A stretch of DNA of 64,000 bases, taken from NCBI GenBank assembly GCA_018607905.1, contig JABBAP010000067.1, positions 22,718 through 86,717 on the forward strand. Direction: 5' to 3'. Positions 53,225 to 63,311 of this stretch are shown in pieces (position 1 is the stretch's first letter; the number at the start of each line of letters is the position of its first letter). The notes beneath the pieces were generated by a model. The model was not told the DNA's origin. It worked only from the letters and a program-made list of their open reading frames with translations, and searched no databases. The translations under genes were made by a program, and so were the position numbers. The DNA comes from Paracoccaceae bacterium. Its GTDB lineage: Bacteria; Pseudomonadota; Alphaproteobacteria; Rhodobacterales; Rhodobacteraceae.

Positions 53225-53958
53225 TGGCACAAGCGTTTGAAACGGACCAAGGATATGGCGGGCAAACCGTTCTGGGGTTGATTGTTTTAACCACGGATGA
53301 GACGATTGAACCAGAATTGGCCAGCGTTTTCACGCCCAGCCGCGTGCCCGTTTATCACAGTCGCATCGCGTTTGAAGAAGAGGTGACGCCAGAAACGCTG
53401 GGACGGATGGAACAGGATTTGCCTGCATCGGCTCGGATGCTGTCGAAGGGGTTGAACTACGGCGCGATTGGCTATGGCTGCACGTCTGGCGCCACGGTGA
53501 TTGGCGCGGATCGCATTGCGGAATTGGTGAACGGCGTGCATCCGGATACGCCAGTGACCAACCCGATTACTGCCGTGATTGCTGCTTGTAAGGCATTGAA
53601 AGCAAAGAAAATTGGGTTCCTAACGCCCTATGTTGCTGATGTATCTGCGATGATGCGCGGTGTGCTGGAACGTGAAGGGTTCGAGATTGCGGAATTTCTA
53701 TCGTTTGAAGAAATTCGCGACAGTGTTGTGGCACGGATAACCGAGAAATCGACGCTAGATGCGGTTAAGCAATTGGGCCAAAGCGATTGCGACGTGGTTT
53801 TCACATCTTGCACCAATTTGCGCGCCTTCGGGATAATCGAAGAGGCCGAGGCCGCGATTGGCAAGCCTGTGATTTCCAGCAACTCTGCGTTGGCGTGGCA
53901 TATGGCGCATTTGGCGGGGCTGGATGTTGATGGGCCAGGGCGATTGTTCAGCGTTTGA
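53224..53958 (+). CDS. Aspartate/glutamate racemase (maleate isomerase) family protein
   Basis: 244 aa. The two active-site cysteines of the family are in GAIGYGCTSGATVIGADRI (in part) and VVFTSCTNLRAFGII. Also VPVYHSRIAFEEEVTPETL and PVTNPITAVIAACKAL are typical of maleate-isomerase/EutA-like members. Starts on the TAATG overlap. Last gene of the PLP/M24/racemase operon. After its stop a relaxed copy of the dispersed motif lies at 53966-53993. Confidence 0.9.
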   Translation: MAQAFETDQGYGGQTVLGLIVLTTDETIEPELASVFTPSRVPVYHSRIAFEEEVTPETLGRMEQDLPASARMLSKGLNYGAIGYGCTSGATVIGADRIAELVNGVHPDTPVTNPITAVIAACKALKAKKIGFLTPYVADVSAMMRGVLEREGFEIAEFLSFEEIRDSVVARITEKSTLDAVKQLGQSDCDVVFTSCTNLRAFGIIEEAEAAIGKPVISSNSALAWHMAHLAGLDVDGPGRLFSV

Positions 53959-54096
53959 GACGTTCGAATTTGGATATTTAAGAAACAAAAAGCGCGGGCG
54001 TGGCGGTTATCTGAAAGCGTTGCGCATTTCGCGGGTTTTCCTTGGCGGCGTGGGGCGATAGATAGTGCGCAACGCTGATTTTACAGGACTTGACCG

Positions 54097-57000
54097 ATGC
54101 CGATGGAAAAGAATTTCGATGCCGCCGCTGGCGAAGCTGCCATTTTCAAAAAATGGGAGGATGCTGGCGCATTTCGGGCGGGTGCGAATAAATCGCGCGA
54201 CGAAAGTTTCACGATCATGATCCCTCCGCCTAATGTGACCGGCGCGTTGCATGTAGGCCATGCGTTTAACAACACACTGCAGGATATTTTGATCCGCTGG
54301 CATCGGATGCGCGGGTTCGACACGCTGTGGCAACCGGGCCAAGACCACGCGGGGATTGCGACGCAGTTGCAGGTGGAAAAACAACTGGCGGCGGATCAAT
54401 TGCCGACACGGGCCGAGATGGGGCGCGAGGCGTTTCTGGCGCGTGTTTGGGAATGGAAAGAGGAAAAAGGCGGGACGATTATTTCCCAGCTGAAACGCCT
54501 TGGCGCATCGTGTGATTGGGAGCGCAATGCGTTCACGATGGATGAGAATTTCCACGATGCGGTGCTGAAAGTTTTTGTCGATCTGTACAACAAGGGCCTG
54601 ATTTATCGCGGCAAACGGCTGGTGAATTGGGACCCGCATTTTGAGACGGCGATTTCTGATCTGGAAGTCGAGAACATCGAGATCGACGGGCATATGTGGC
54701 ACTTTAAGTATCCGTTGGCGGGCGGTGCGACCTATGAATACGTGGAAAAAGACGAGGATGGGAATGAGACCCTGCGCGAGACGCGGGATTACATTTCCAT
54801 TGCGACGACGCGGCCTGAAACCATGCTCGGCGATGGTGCGGTTGCGGTTCACACCAAAGACGAACGCTATGCGGCCCTGGTTGGGAAGCTGTGCGAAATT
54901 CCTGTGGGGCCGAAAGAGCATCGCCGTTTGATCCCGATTATCACCGATGATTATCCTGATCCAGATTTCGGGTCTGGTGCCGTGAAAATCACAGGTGCAC
55001 ATGACGCGAATGATTATGGCGTGGCCAAGCGCAACAACATTCCGCTGTATCGTTTGATGGATACCAAGGCGCAGATGCGTGATGATGGAAAACCGTATGC
55101 GGATGCTGCAAAGCAAGCCAAAGCGATCGCGGAGGGCGCAGAATTTACGGAAACAGAGGTTGAGCAGATCAATCTGGTGCCTGATGCCTACCGTGGGATG
55201 GATCGGTTTGAGGCGCGGAAGGCAGTGATTGCGGACATCGACGCCGAAGGCCTGATGATCGAGGTCGAAGACAAGAAGATCATGCAGCCGTTTTGTGATC
55301 GTTCCAAAGTTGTGATGGAGCCGATGCTGACAGATCAGTGGTATGTGGATGCCAAAACGCTGGCGAAACCTGCGCTGGAGGCAGTGAACGGAACGGCGGA
55401 TAAAGAGCCGACGGTGCGCATTCTGCCAGAGCGGGACAAGAAGGTTTACAACCACTGGATGGAGAACATCGAGCCGTGGTGTATTTCGCGCCAGTTGTGG
55501 TGGGGGCATCAGATTCCGGTTTGGTATGCGAAAGTGCCTGACAACAGTGAGAATTGGCGTAATTTCTTAAGCTGGTCCAAAGCCTTGATGGAGGATGCCA
55601 GTCTTTCAAGCGACAGACCAAAAGACACTGAATTTGCATGGATCGAACTGCAGGTTTGCGCTGCCTCGGAAGAGATGGCTCTAAAAGTTATGAAGGAAAA
55701 ACTTCCGTACGATGCTGATTTGGAAGTGATTGATGAAGAATGGCTGGATAGAGACACAGCTATTCGCGGACCAATGCCTAATGAAAAAGATCGCTTGGTT
55801 GTTCCAATGTGGCGCGACCCAGACGTCCTCGACACTTGGTTCTCCTCTGGCCTCTGGCCAATCGGGACGCTTGGGTGGCCGAACCAGACGGATGAGTTGG
55901 AGCGGTATTTCCCGACCTCTACGCTGATCACGGGTGCTGACATCTTGTTCTTTTGGGTGGCGCGGATGATGATGATGCAGTTGGAGGTGGTGAAGGAAAT
56001 TCCCTTTGATACCATCTACTTGCATGCGTTGGTGCGCGACGAGAAGGGCGTGAAAATGTCCAAGACGCTCGGCAATGTTGTGGACCCGCTGGAGTTGATC
56101 GACGAGTTTGGCGCGGATGCGTTGCGCTTCACCATGACCTCAATCGCGGCGTTGGGTGGTTCGTTGAAACTGTCCACGGATCGTGTGAAAGGCAACCGCA
56201 ATTTCGGCACCAAGCTGTGGAATGCGGCGCGGTTTGCGGAGTTTAATGAAGCCTCTCCTGTGGAGGGTTTTGACCCAAGCACGGTAGAGCAGACGTTGAA
56301 CAAATGGATCGTTGGCGAAACGGCGAAAGTGCGCGAAGTGGTTGATACCGCGCTGACGCAGTATCGGTTTAACGATGCGGCCAATGGGTTGTATGCCTTT
56401 GTTTGGGGCAAAGTTTGCGACTGGTATGTGGAGTTGTCAAAGCCGTTGTTGCAAGGCGAAGATGCGGCGGCCGTGGCGGAAACCAAGGCGACGTTATCTT
56501 GGGTTTTGGACCAGTGTTTGATCCTGTTGCACCCGATTATGCCGTTCATCACCGAACAGTTGTGGGGTGATATTGCAGAGCGCCAGAAGTTGTTGATCCA
56601 CGCGGATTGGCCGACCTATGGCGCGGAATTGGTGGACGCGGAAGCGGACCGCGAAATGAACTGGGTTGTCGCATTGATCGAGCAAATCCGTTCGGTTCGC
56701 ACCGAAATGCGGGTGAATGCGGGCGCAAAAATTCCGATGGTTCAGTTGGAATTAGACGCGGCTGGCAAAGGCGCGATGGAACGCAACTTGCCGATGATTA
56801 TGCGTCTGGGTCGGATTGAAGAATTGTCTGAGGCTTCTGAGGCACCAAAAGGTGCGGTTACGATGGCTGTTGAGGGTGGATCGTTCTGCCTGCCGCTGGC
56901 GGATGTCATTGATATCGAGGAAGAAAAAGCGCGTCTTCAAAAGGGTATGGATAAGCTGGCCAAGGAAATTGGCGGGCTGAAAGGCAAGCTGGCGAACGAG

Positions 57001-57120
57001 AAGTTTGTGGCCAATGCACCCGAGGCCGTCGTTGCGGAAAACCGGGATCGGATGGATGCAGCGGGTGTTGAATTGGGCACTTTGCAGGCGGCGTTTGATC
57101 GTGTTGCCGCACTCGGCTAA
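54097..57120 (+). CDS. valS: Valyl-tRNA synthetase
   Basis: Class I synthetase, 1007 aa. HIGH motif His52-Val-Gly-His55 in [18 protein letters not shown] and Lys653-Met-Ser-Lys-Thr. The editing (CP1) domain and the anticodon and C-terminal coiled coil ([36 protein letters not shown] in part) are normal. Residues 480-575 are an unusually long stretch between WYAK479 and DVLDTWFSS, with AGA/CCA/AAA codons unlike the rest of the gene (see findings). The long minus-strand frame 54007-55509 is a shadow. Confidence 0.97.
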   Translation: MPMEKNFDAAAGEAAIFKKWEDAGAFRAGANKSRDESFTIMIPPPNVTGALHVGHAFNNTLQDILIRWHRMRGFDTLWQPGQDHAGIATQLQVEKQLAADQLPTRAEMGREAFLARVWEWKEEKGGTIISQLKRLGASCDWERNAFTMDENFHDAVLKVFVDLYNKGLIYRGKRLVNWDPHFETAISDLEVENIEIDGHMWHFKYPLAGGATYEYVEKDEDGNETLRETRDYISIATTRPETMLGDGAVAVHTKDERYAALVGKLCEIPVGPKEHRRLIPIITDDYPDPDFGSGAVKITGAHDANDYGVAKRNNIPLYRLMDTKAQMRDDGKPYADAAKQAKAIAEGAEFTETEVEQINLVPDAYRGMDRFEARKAVIADIDAEGLMIEVEDKKIMQPFCDRSKVVMEPMLTDQWYVDAKTLAKPALEAVNGTADKEPTVRILPERDKKVYNHWMENIEPWCISRQLWWGHQIPVWYAKVPDNSENWRNFLSWSKALMEDASLSSDRPKDTEFAWIELQVCAASEEMALKVMKEKLPYDADLEVIDEEWLDRDTAIRGPMPNEKDRLVVPMWRDPDVLDTWFSSGLWPIGTLGWPNQTDELERYFPTSTLITGADILFFWVARMMMMQLEVVKEIPFDTIYLHALVRDEKGVKMSKTLGNVVDPLELIDEFGADALRFTMTSIAALGGSLKLSTDRVKGNRNFGTKLWNAARFAEFNEASPVEGFDPSTVEQTLNKWIVGETAKVREVVDTALTQYRFNDAANGLYAFVWGKVCDWYVELSKPLLQGEDAAAVAETKATLSWVLDQCLILLHPIMPFITEQLWGDIAERQKLLIHADWPTYGAELVDAEADREMNWVVALIEQIRSVRTEMRVNAGAKIPMVQLELDAAGKGAMERNLPMIMRLGRIEELSEASEAPKGAVTMAVEGGSFCLPLADVIDIEEEKARLQKGMDKLAKEIGGLKGKLANEKFVANAPEAVVAENRDRMDAAGVELGTLQAAFDRVAALG

Positions 57121-57126
57121 TCGCAG

Positions 57127-57151
57127 AAAAAACCCCAGCGCAAAGCTGGGG
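57127..57151 (-). terminator. Rho-independent terminator for the 57217-57405 gene
   Basis: On the minus strand GCCCCAGC...GCTGGGG forms a 7-bp stem (57133-57139 and 57145-57151) followed by TTTTTT. It is 66 bp downstream of the small minus-strand gene and also sits next to the valS stop. Confidence 0.75.
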
Positions 57152-57216
57152 CAAGTGGGCTGCGAGCAGGTGTGCAGCCGAGGCAGGTTGGGGCTGACAG
57201 ACCCCAACAGGTATTT

Positions 57217-57405
57217 CTAGTGCAAGTTTGGATCGCGCGGGACCAACGCGCCAGAGCGCGGGTCGAACCGAAGCGTTAAGATTTGCCGCCCGTTTTCCCT
57301 TGGCGCTGCGTGAACCATATTGTGTTCGCGCAAATCAACGACGGTTTTAGGACGGTGCAAACGGTTTGCTTTGTTCAAATAGTCAGTCGATTTAATCGGT
57401 GTCAT
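57217..57405 (-). CDS. Small hypothetical protein with ILTL-type C-terminus
   Basis: 62 aa, basic. AGGAGG lies 6 bases before ATG 57405, which decides the start over the longer frame. The last 23 residues (RQILTLRFDPRSGALVPRD) resemble the end of the other small protein at 57575-57733 (RHILTLVYDKALGGLRAVD). The family is unknown. No signal peptide. Confidence 0.7.
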   Translation of the reverse strand: MTPIKSTDYLNKANRLHRPKTVVDLREHNMVHAAPRENGRQILTLRFDPRSGALVPRDPNLH

Positions 57406-57419
57406 TTTGTGCCTCCTAG

Positions 57420-57537
57420 CAGTTAGTGACACACTATATGGTATGTATTGTTTGATTTCCTTCAAGGGAATGTAAGTAACAACTTAGTGTAAGTTGTTAA
57501 GGTTTTGAAATTGATGGGAGATTTCAAAACCTTTTTT
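57420..57537 (+). ncRNA. Candidate plus-strand small RNA
   Basis: Two perfect adjacent hairpins: TAACAACTT (57477-57485) / AAGTTGTTA (57491-57499), then AAGGTTTTGAAAT (57499-57511) / ATTTCAAAACCTT (57521-57533) followed by TTTT. The U-tail exists only on the plus strand, while both flanking small genes are on the minus strand. Alternatives: an extended valS 3' end. The 5' end is a guess from the gap. Confidence 0.5.
57499..57537 (+). terminator. Strong plus-strand terminator
   Basis: A 13-bp perfect stem with a 9-base loop and a run of six Ts beginning in the stem. Nothing on the plus strand between valS (ends 57120) and here is annotated, so it implies a plus transcript ending at about 57537. 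Confidence 0.85.
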
Positions 57538-57574
57538 GCGCGTGGCGATGCCCCAAACCCAATTTCCGAATTTG

Positions 57575-57733
57575 TTAACGCACCAGCTTGTCAACCGCGC
57601 GAAGGCCGCCCAATGCTTTGTCATAGACAAGCGTTAAGATGTGGCGTGCGGGTTTGGTTTTGGTGATCTGCGGCACGGCGCGAATGGACGCGGCAGCGGC
57701 GCTGGATGCGAGAAATGTACGACGTGTGAGCAT
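57575..57733 (-). CDS. Tiny RR-signal hypothetical protein
   Basis: 52 aa: MLTRRTFLASSAAAASIRAV is a twin-arginine-like leader, followed by PARHILTLVYDKALGGLRAVD, related to the end of the 57217-57405 protein. ATG 57733 follows GGAGGGCTCCTC. An open frame runs up to 57787. Possibly a small Tat-exported or membrane-associated peptide. Confidence 0.6.
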   Translation of the reverse strand: MLTRRTFLASSAAAASIRAVPQITKTKPARHILTLVYDKALGGLRAVDKLVR

Positions 57734-57849
57734 GAGGAGCCCTCCCTTGGTTACGGTATAGATGGGGATCAAGGCGCGTGTTTTCAAGGGGTTGAGGCGG
57801 ATCGGCGTTAGTGGTCTATTGGGCGAAACGGGATTTTAGGGATCGAACC

Positions 57850-58959
57850 ATGAGCGGACCAGTGTATACGGATTTAGTGGCGAGTTTGCCTGCAACGGTG
57901 CCTTTTGTCGGGCCAGAAACGCAGGAACGGGCGCGCGGGCGCGGGTTTTCAGCGCGGCTGGGGGCCAATGAAAACGTGTTCGGGCCAAGCCCGTTTGCGA
58001 TTGCCGCAATGGCAGATGCGGCGAGCGCGGTTTGGCAATACGGGGATCCTGAAAATTTCGATTTAAAACAGGCGCTTGGGGCGCATCACCGCGTGGGAAT
58101 GGAAAATATTGTCGTTGGTGAGGGGATCGACGGGTTGCTGGGCTATTTGTGCCGCATGATGGTGGAGCCAGGTGTGAAGGTTGTGACGTCACAGGGGGCG
58201 TATCCGACGTTCAATTTCCATGTTTCGGGGTATGGCGGCGAGCTGGTTACAGTGCCCTATGATGGCGATTATGAAGACCCTGTGGCGTTGATGAAAAAGG
58301 CTGCCGAAGTGGGCGCGCGGTTGGTGTATTTGGCCAATCCTGACAACCCGATGGGGACGGTTCATTCGGCAGAGGTTATTCAGGCGGCGATTGATAATGT
58401 GCCTGATGATTGCCTGTTCATTTTGGATGAAGCATACGTGGAATTTGCCCCCAAAGGCAGTGCGCCTGATTTGGATATTGACGATAAACGTGTCATTCGA
58501 ATGCGCACGTTTTCAAAGGCTTATGGCATGGCGGGTGCACGGGTTGGCTATGCGATTGGGCATGAAGGCGTGATCAACAGTTTTAATAAAATCCGCAACC
58601 ATTTTGGCGTGTGTCGGATCAGCCAAGCGGGTGCGCTGGCAGCGTTGAAAGATCAGAATTATCTGCGCCAAACGGTTAAAGCGATTGAGGTCGGGCGCAA
58701 ACGGATTGAGATGATTGTGGGCGAGCAGGGGCTGAGTGTTGTGCCGTCTGCGACCAATTTTGTGGCGATTGATTGTGGGCAAGATGCGGCGTTTGCGAAG
58801 GCGGTTTTGGATCAGCTGATTGCGCGCGATATTTTTGTGCGCATGCCGTTTGTGGAGCCGCAAAATCGCTGTATTCGGGTGTCTGTCGGCCAGCAGGCGG
58901 ATTTATCGCTGTTTGAGCTGCAGTTTCCGCTCGCGCTTGAGGCGGCTTCGGAGGGGTAA
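57850..58959 (+). CDS. hisC: Histidinol-phosphate aminotransferase family protein
   Basis: Fold-type I PLP aminotransferase of 369 aa. PLP Lys223 lies in RTFSKAYGMAG. LGANENVFGPSP, GEGIDGLLGYL, NPDNPMGT and LDEAYVEF are typical of HisC. Substrate may be histidinol-phosphate or an aromatic amino acid. ATG 57850 follows GGATCGAACC. Convergent with cobS (13 bp gap). Confidence 0.88.
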   Translation: MSGPVYTDLVASLPATVPFVGPETQERARGRGFSARLGANENVFGPSPFAIAAMADAASAVWQYGDPENFDLKQALGAHHRVGMENIVVGEGIDGLLGYLCRMMVEPGVKVVTSQGAYPTFNFHVSGYGGELVTVPYDGDYEDPVALMKKAAEVGARLVYLANPDNPMGTVHSAEVIQAAIDNVPDDCLFILDEAYVEFAPKGSAPDLDIDDKRVIRMRTFSKAYGMAGARVGYAIGHEGVINSFNKIRNHFGVCRISQAGALAALKDQNYLRQTVKAIEVGRKRIEMIVGEQGLSVVPSATNFVAIDCGQDAAFAKAVLDQLIARDIFVRMPFVEPQNRCIRVSVGQQADLSLFELQFPLALEAASEG

Positions 58960-58972
58960 AGCCCCGCACCAT

Positions 58973-59752
58973 TCACAGGATGGTTGTGAGGGTGGCGAGT
59001 GCAGCGACTTCTGCGATTTGTTGGCAGCCGCCGAGGATATCGCCTGTGTAGCCTTCGATGCGACGCCACGCGAGCCAGCACAAGGGTAGGCAGGCGAGCA
59101 CTGCAATCAGGATCATTGGCACGGCGAGCAGGCCGATGGCGAGCACGCAAATGACGAGTGTTAGGAGTGTGGCGATGAGCACGATTGGCGCGGTGACAAG
59201 GCCAACGGTGGCGGCCAATCCATCGGGGCGTGCCAGCGGCATGGCATACATCACCAACACCATCGGCAGGCGCGAGGCGGCACCCACCGCGATGAACGCC
59301 CAGAGCCAATCGACGGTGATGACGGCATCGTAACCCGACCAACGTGCGAGGATGACTGCGCCAAGGGCCGCTGCGCCATACGCGCCGATGCGGCTGTCTT
59401 TCATAATTTCGAGGCGGCGTTGAATGGTGGTGCCCCCGCCCAATCCGTCGGCGCAATCAGACAGGCCGTCTTCGTGCAGGGCCCCTGTGAACAGCATCAA
59501 TGCGCCAATCGCGATGGCCGCAGAGATGCCTGTTTGCACACCGATTGTTGCGAGAGTGAGCGCGATGATGCCCGCGATCAGGCCTAGGATTGCGCCCACA
59601 ATGGGATAGGCCCAAGCGGCGTGTGCAGCGCGTTCGCCCGTTTTGGCGTGATCGACGGGCAGAGGAAAACGCGTGAGGAGGGTGAACGCGGCGGCGATGT
59701 CGGTTGGGGCCAGATCAAGTTTGGCGAGCCAGTTTTTTGACGTGTCGTTCAT
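58973..59752 (-). CDS. cobS: Adenosylcobinamide-GDP ribazoletransferase (cobalamin synthase)
   Basis: Polytopic membrane enzyme joining adenosylcobinamide-GDP and alpha-ribazole. 259 aa, about six helices. LLTRFPLPVDH, ALHEDGLSDCADGLGGG (the Asp-rich motif) and RRLEIMKDSRIGAYGA are characteristic. Divergent from cobT (114-bp gap), the usual Rhodobacterales layout. I see no cobalamin riboswitch in the gap. Confidence 0.94.
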   Translation of the reverse strand: MNDTSKNWLAKLDLAPTDIAAAFTLLTRFPLPVDHAKTGERAAHAAWAYPIVGAILGLIAGIIALTLATIGVQTGISAAIAIGALMLFTGALHEDGLSDCADGLGGGTTIQRRLEIMKDSRIGAYGAAALGAVILARWSGYDAVITVDWLWAFIAVGAASRLPMVLVMYAMPLARPDGLAATVGLVTAPIVLIATLLTLVICVLAIGLLAVPMILIAVLACLPLCWLAWRRIEGYTGDILGGCQQIAEVAALATLTTIL

Positions 59753-59865
59753 AGCGCATATGCCTTCGCGAATCCGATTTCCCTGCGCTGAATTTATGGC
59801 TAAAGACGAAGGGGAACAATGACGCAGTTGCGTGGATAATTTTCGCGCGAAAAAGGACGATTTGC

Positions 59866-60882
59866 ATGATACAACCGTTTGCCAGCTTGGCCGAGTTTGA
59901 AGCTATTTTAAAGGCCGCGACGGGGCCAGATTCCACGGCGTTGGACGCGGCAGAGGCACGCAATGGGCAGTTGACGAAACCCCCAGGTGCGCTGGGTCGG
60001 TTAGAGGATATCGCGATTTGGTACGCGGGTTGGCGTGGAGAGGCAGCACCGCGTGTAACGGCACCTCAAGTGGCTGTTTTTGCAGGAAATCACGGCATTG
60101 CGGCGCGGGGTGTTTCGGCGTTTCCTGCCGAAGTAACCGCGCAAATGGTGATGAATTTTCAGCACGGCGGTGCGGCGATCAACCAGCTGTGCGAAACCTT
60201 TGGGGCGACGTTGGATGTGATTGCGCTGGAGTTGGATAACCCCACGGCTGATTTCACGGCTGGCCCTGCGATGAATGAGGCCGAAGTTGTGGCGGCATTG
60301 CTAGCGGGTTGGAACGCGGTAAATCCAGAGGCGGATTTGTTTGTGGCTGGGGAAATGGGGATCGGCAACACGACGTCTGGGGCGGCGATTTGTCATGCGT
60401 TGTTTGGCGGCGAGGCCGAAGATTGGGTCGGTCGCGGCACGGGTGTGGATGACGCAGGGCTGGCGATAAAAGCTCAGGTTGTGCGCGAAGGTTTGGCGGC
60501 AAACCCAGAGGCGAGTTCGAACGGTTTGCAGGCGCTGCGCTGTTTGGGCGGGCGCGAATTGGCAGCAATGGCAGGTGCAGTTGCGGCGGCGCGGTATCAT
60601 GTCATTCCGGTGGTGATTGATGGGTTCATTTGCACGGCGGCGGTGGCCTGTTTGGAGGCAGCTTGTAAGGGTGCGCTGGATCATACAGTGGCCGGGCATA
60701 AATCGCACGAGGCAGCCCATGAACGTGTTCTAAAAACGCTTGGAAAAGAGCCGATTTTATCGCTCGGTTTGCGTCTTGGGGAAGGATCTGGCGGGGCGCT
60801 GGCGATCGGTGTTTTGAAGGCTGCGCTGGCGTGTCATTCAGGGATGGCAACATTCGCAGAAGCGGGCGTTTCAGAGGGTTAA
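59866..60882 (+). CDS. cobT: Nicotinate-nucleotide--dimethylbenzimidazole phosphoribosyltransferase
   Basis: Makes alpha-ribazole phosphate for cobalamin. 338 aa. Motifs: [19 protein letters not shown] (in part), [21 protein letters not shown] (in part), [18 protein letters not shown] and the catalytic Glu306 in [15 protein letters not shown]. The start ATG 59866 follows AAAAAGGACGATTTGC. The histidine kinase gene follows. Confidence 0.96.
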   Translation: MIQPFASLAEFEAILKAATGPDSTALDAAEARNGQLTKPPGALGRLEDIAIWYAGWRGEAAPRVTAPQVAVFAGNHGIAARGVSAFPAEVTAQMVMNFQHGGAAINQLCETFGATLDVIALELDNPTADFTAGPAMNEAEVVAALLAGWNAVNPEADLFVAGEMGIGNTTSGAAICHALFGGEAEDWVGRGTGVDDAGLAIKAQVVREGLAANPEASSNGLQALRCLGGRELAAMAGAVAAARYHVIPVVIDGFICTAAVACLEAACKGALDHTVAGHKSHEAAHERVLKTLGKEPILSLGLRLGEGSGGALAIGVLKAALACHSGMATFAEAGVSEG

Positions 60883-60940
60883 TTAGCAACCTGAGGTACA
60901 GGTTTTGTTAAGATTGCTGATCTAATGTGTGGGAAACCCC

Positions 60941-63268
60941 ATGTTTTGGATGAGCAGCGTTTTGAAAAAACACATCGGCAACAGATACAAAAACATAGAA
61001 GCCTTTGATGCAGCGTTTGCGCCTGCAGGGTTGTTGCGTCGCTATGCGAATGGGCGATGCAAAACGGTGGTAATGCGAGGCAGCGTGCTTTTGATCATGA
61101 GCCTGTTTGCGGCCATTTTTTTATCGCCTCATGTTGCGCTGTTGGTTGCAACAATTGTACTGGCGGTGGATTTGTTTGAATTCGCGGTTCTGCGGTATTG
61201 GATCGTGCGTGATGAATTTCATTTGCCTGCCGCAAGTCGGTGTATTTTCCTGGTAAGCGCGGTTCAGGCATTGGGATTTGGGATCTGTATTTTCACGGCT
61301 GGAATCCAAAGTAATGAATTGCGGATGCTAGCGTGGACCGTTTTATTTGGGGCGACGATCAATTCTATGCTGGTGGCGCATTACCACCCTCCCTCCAACA
61401 GCGCCCGGTTATTCGTGTTGAGCAGTTCTGCCATTGCGGTGCTGATTTGGAGTGTTTATCGGGGCGACCTCAGCACGACCGCCTTTTTGGTCAATGTAAC
61501 GGCATTGATTATGATGGGACTAATGCTTTGGAAAATGTTCGCTCATTTGGCGCAGCGTGAAGCCAGAACGCATCTTGCGGAGAGAGAAATGATCATGCGC
61601 TCAGAGGAAGCAGAGCGGCTTGCTTTGGTGGCGAAATACGCTTCTGATGGGGTGTTGTTGATGGATGCGGACCTCAATATTATGTGGGTAAATCAACAGT
61701 TTACAAACACAACTGGGTATACTGCCGAGTTTGCTGTTGGAAAAAGCCCTGGTGCGTTTTTAAACCATCCCGATACGTCAAAAGAGACACTTGCGAAATT
61801 GAAGTCCGCAGTGGAGAGCAAAGAAGGCGTCAAGTTGCGTATTTTGAACAAAACGCGTGATGGGCGCAGCATTTGGGTGGATACACACCAAACCCCTGTG
61901 ATTGACGACGACGGCAACTTAAAGGCCTTTATTGCCGTGGAGCGTGATGCAACAGATATGATGGCGCGCGAAAAGCAGTTGAGTTTAGCGCTGGTTGGGG
62001 CAGAGGAAGCAGATCGCGAAAAGGCAGCATTTTTATCGCGAATGAGCCATGAATTGCGCACCCCTGCGAACGGTATTTTGGGTGGCATGGAGATTTTACG
62101 CGAGACAGCAGTGTGTGAATTGCAAAGCGAAGCTTTGGCGATAATGGACGCGTCAGCCAAACGATTGATGGAATTGGTCGATAATGTTCTGACAATGGCG
62201 CGGACTCAATCTGGGATGATACAAACCCAGTTTGAAGATGTTCGGATAAACGATGTTATCGGCGCGATCATGACCCAGCATCGCAAGGATGCTGACGATA
62301 AAAATCTAATTTTGATGCACGATATTTCGCAAACCGCACAGGGTGTGATCCGTACAGATGCGTCGATTATTCACGGAGTTTTGGACAAGCTGGTAAGCAA
62401 TGCTGTGAAATTCACGAACCATGGTCATATTTTGATTAAGGCGCGATTGAACGATGACAATTGGCTACACATCAGTGTGGTGGACACCGGTGTTGGTATT
62501 CCCATAGCTAAGGTCTCTGATATTTTTGACGCTTTTGATCAAGTGGATGACGGTGACACGCGCAGTTTCGATGGGGCAGGTCTGGGGTTGGCGACAGCAA
62601 AGAATTTGGCGTCTCTTTTGGGCGGTCGGATTAGGGTAAGTTCTGTTGTGGGTGAAGGGAGCACGTTTAAACTGAAGATTCCAGTCGCGCCCATCGAGAA
62701 TGCTTTGGTTGAGGCTGAACCAATTGCATCGGGTGCTGTGGAAGAGGTCGCACCTGATATGCTGCGTTTGGTGGATGCGGTTTTGGAGGTTGATACCGAA
62801 AAACTGACCCAAACAGATTCAACATTTCCTAAGGCGCCTGCGAGCGAGAATGGTCAGATGCGATTGCTTGTGGCTGAGGACAATCGAACCAATCGCATGT
62901 TGATCAAATCCATGTTGAAAAGCGCGGGGCATGACATTGAATTTGCTGAAGATGGTGAACAGGCGGTCGCGCAATACATCGAAAATCGCCCCGATTTTGT
63001 GTTGATGGATTTGAGCATGCCAAACAAAAACGGATTGGATGCGGCGCGGGAAATACGGGCATTTGAAGAAAAAGACAGCTTGCGCCGTTGCCCGATTGTA
63101 GCTGTGACAGCGAATGTGACAGACGAAGATCGAAAGAAGTGTTTTGATGCAGGAATGGATGCGTTCCTGCCCAAACCAGTGCGCAAAGATCGTCTGCTAG
63201 AAACGATTGTACAATTTATTAACGGGCCTGATGATGGTGCTAAGGGCGCAGGGTTGGGGATATCTTAG
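60941..63268 (+). CDS. Hybrid sensor histidine kinase
   Basis: 775 aa. Six or so N-terminal transmembrane helices (about 45-205), a PAS domain (about 225-335; YASDGVLLMDADLNIMWVN), HisKA with His370 (RMSHELRTPANG), HATPase_c (N box KLVSNAVKF, G1 DTGVGIP, G2 GAGLGLA) and a C-terminal receiver domain with Asp690 (VLMDLSMP). The start may be GTG 60929, ATG 60941 or ATG 60950. No partner regulator is next to it; the response regulator at 50196 is unlinked. Confidence 0.94.
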   Translation: MFWMSSVLKKHIGNRYKNIEAFDAAFAPAGLLRRYANGRCKTVVMRGSVLLIMSLFAAIFLSPHVALLVATIVLAVDLFEFAVLRYWIVRDEFHLPAASRCIFLVSAVQALGFGICIFTAGIQSNELRMLAWTVLFGATINSMLVAHYHPPSNSARLFVLSSSAIAVLIWSVYRGDLSTTAFLVNVTALIMMGLMLWKMFAHLAQREARTHLAEREMIMRSEEAERLALVAKYASDGVLLMDADLNIMWVNQQFTNTTGYTAEFAVGKSPGAFLNHPDTSKETLAKLKSAVESKEGVKLRILNKTRDGRSIWVDTHQTPVIDDDGNLKAFIAVERDATDMMAREKQLSLALVGAEEADREKAAFLSRMSHELRTPANGILGGMEILRETAVCELQSEALAIMDASAKRLMELVDNVLTMARTQSGMIQTQFEDVRINDVIGAIMTQHRKDADDKNLILMHDISQTAQGVIRTDASIIHGVLDKLVSNAVKFTNHGHILIKARLNDDNWLHISVVDTGVGIPIAKVSDIFDAFDQVDDGDTRSFDGAGLGLATAKNLASLLGGRIRVSSVVGEGSTFKLKIPVAPIENALVEAEPIASGAVEEVAPDMLRLVDAVLEVDTEKLTQTDSTFPKAPASENGQMRLLVAEDNRTNRMLIKSMLKSAGHDIEFAEDGEQAVAQYIENRPDFVLMDLSMPNKNGLDAAREIRAFEEKDSLRRCPIVAVTANVTDEDRKKCFDAGMDAFLPKPVRKDRLLETIVQFINGPDDGAKGAGLGIS

Positions 63269-63311
63269 TGGTATCAAAACATCCTAGAACCGCCCCTCTT
63301 TTTCACACCAA

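Noticed and set aside
54007..55509. 500-aa open frame on the minus strand
   Set aside because: It lies entirely inside and opposite valS, has no homology features and is rich in Arg/His/Pro as expected for a mirror frame of a coding gene.
59753..59865. Cobalamin riboswitch between cobS and cobT
   Set aside because: The 113-bp gap is too short for one and lacks its conserved B12-box sequence.
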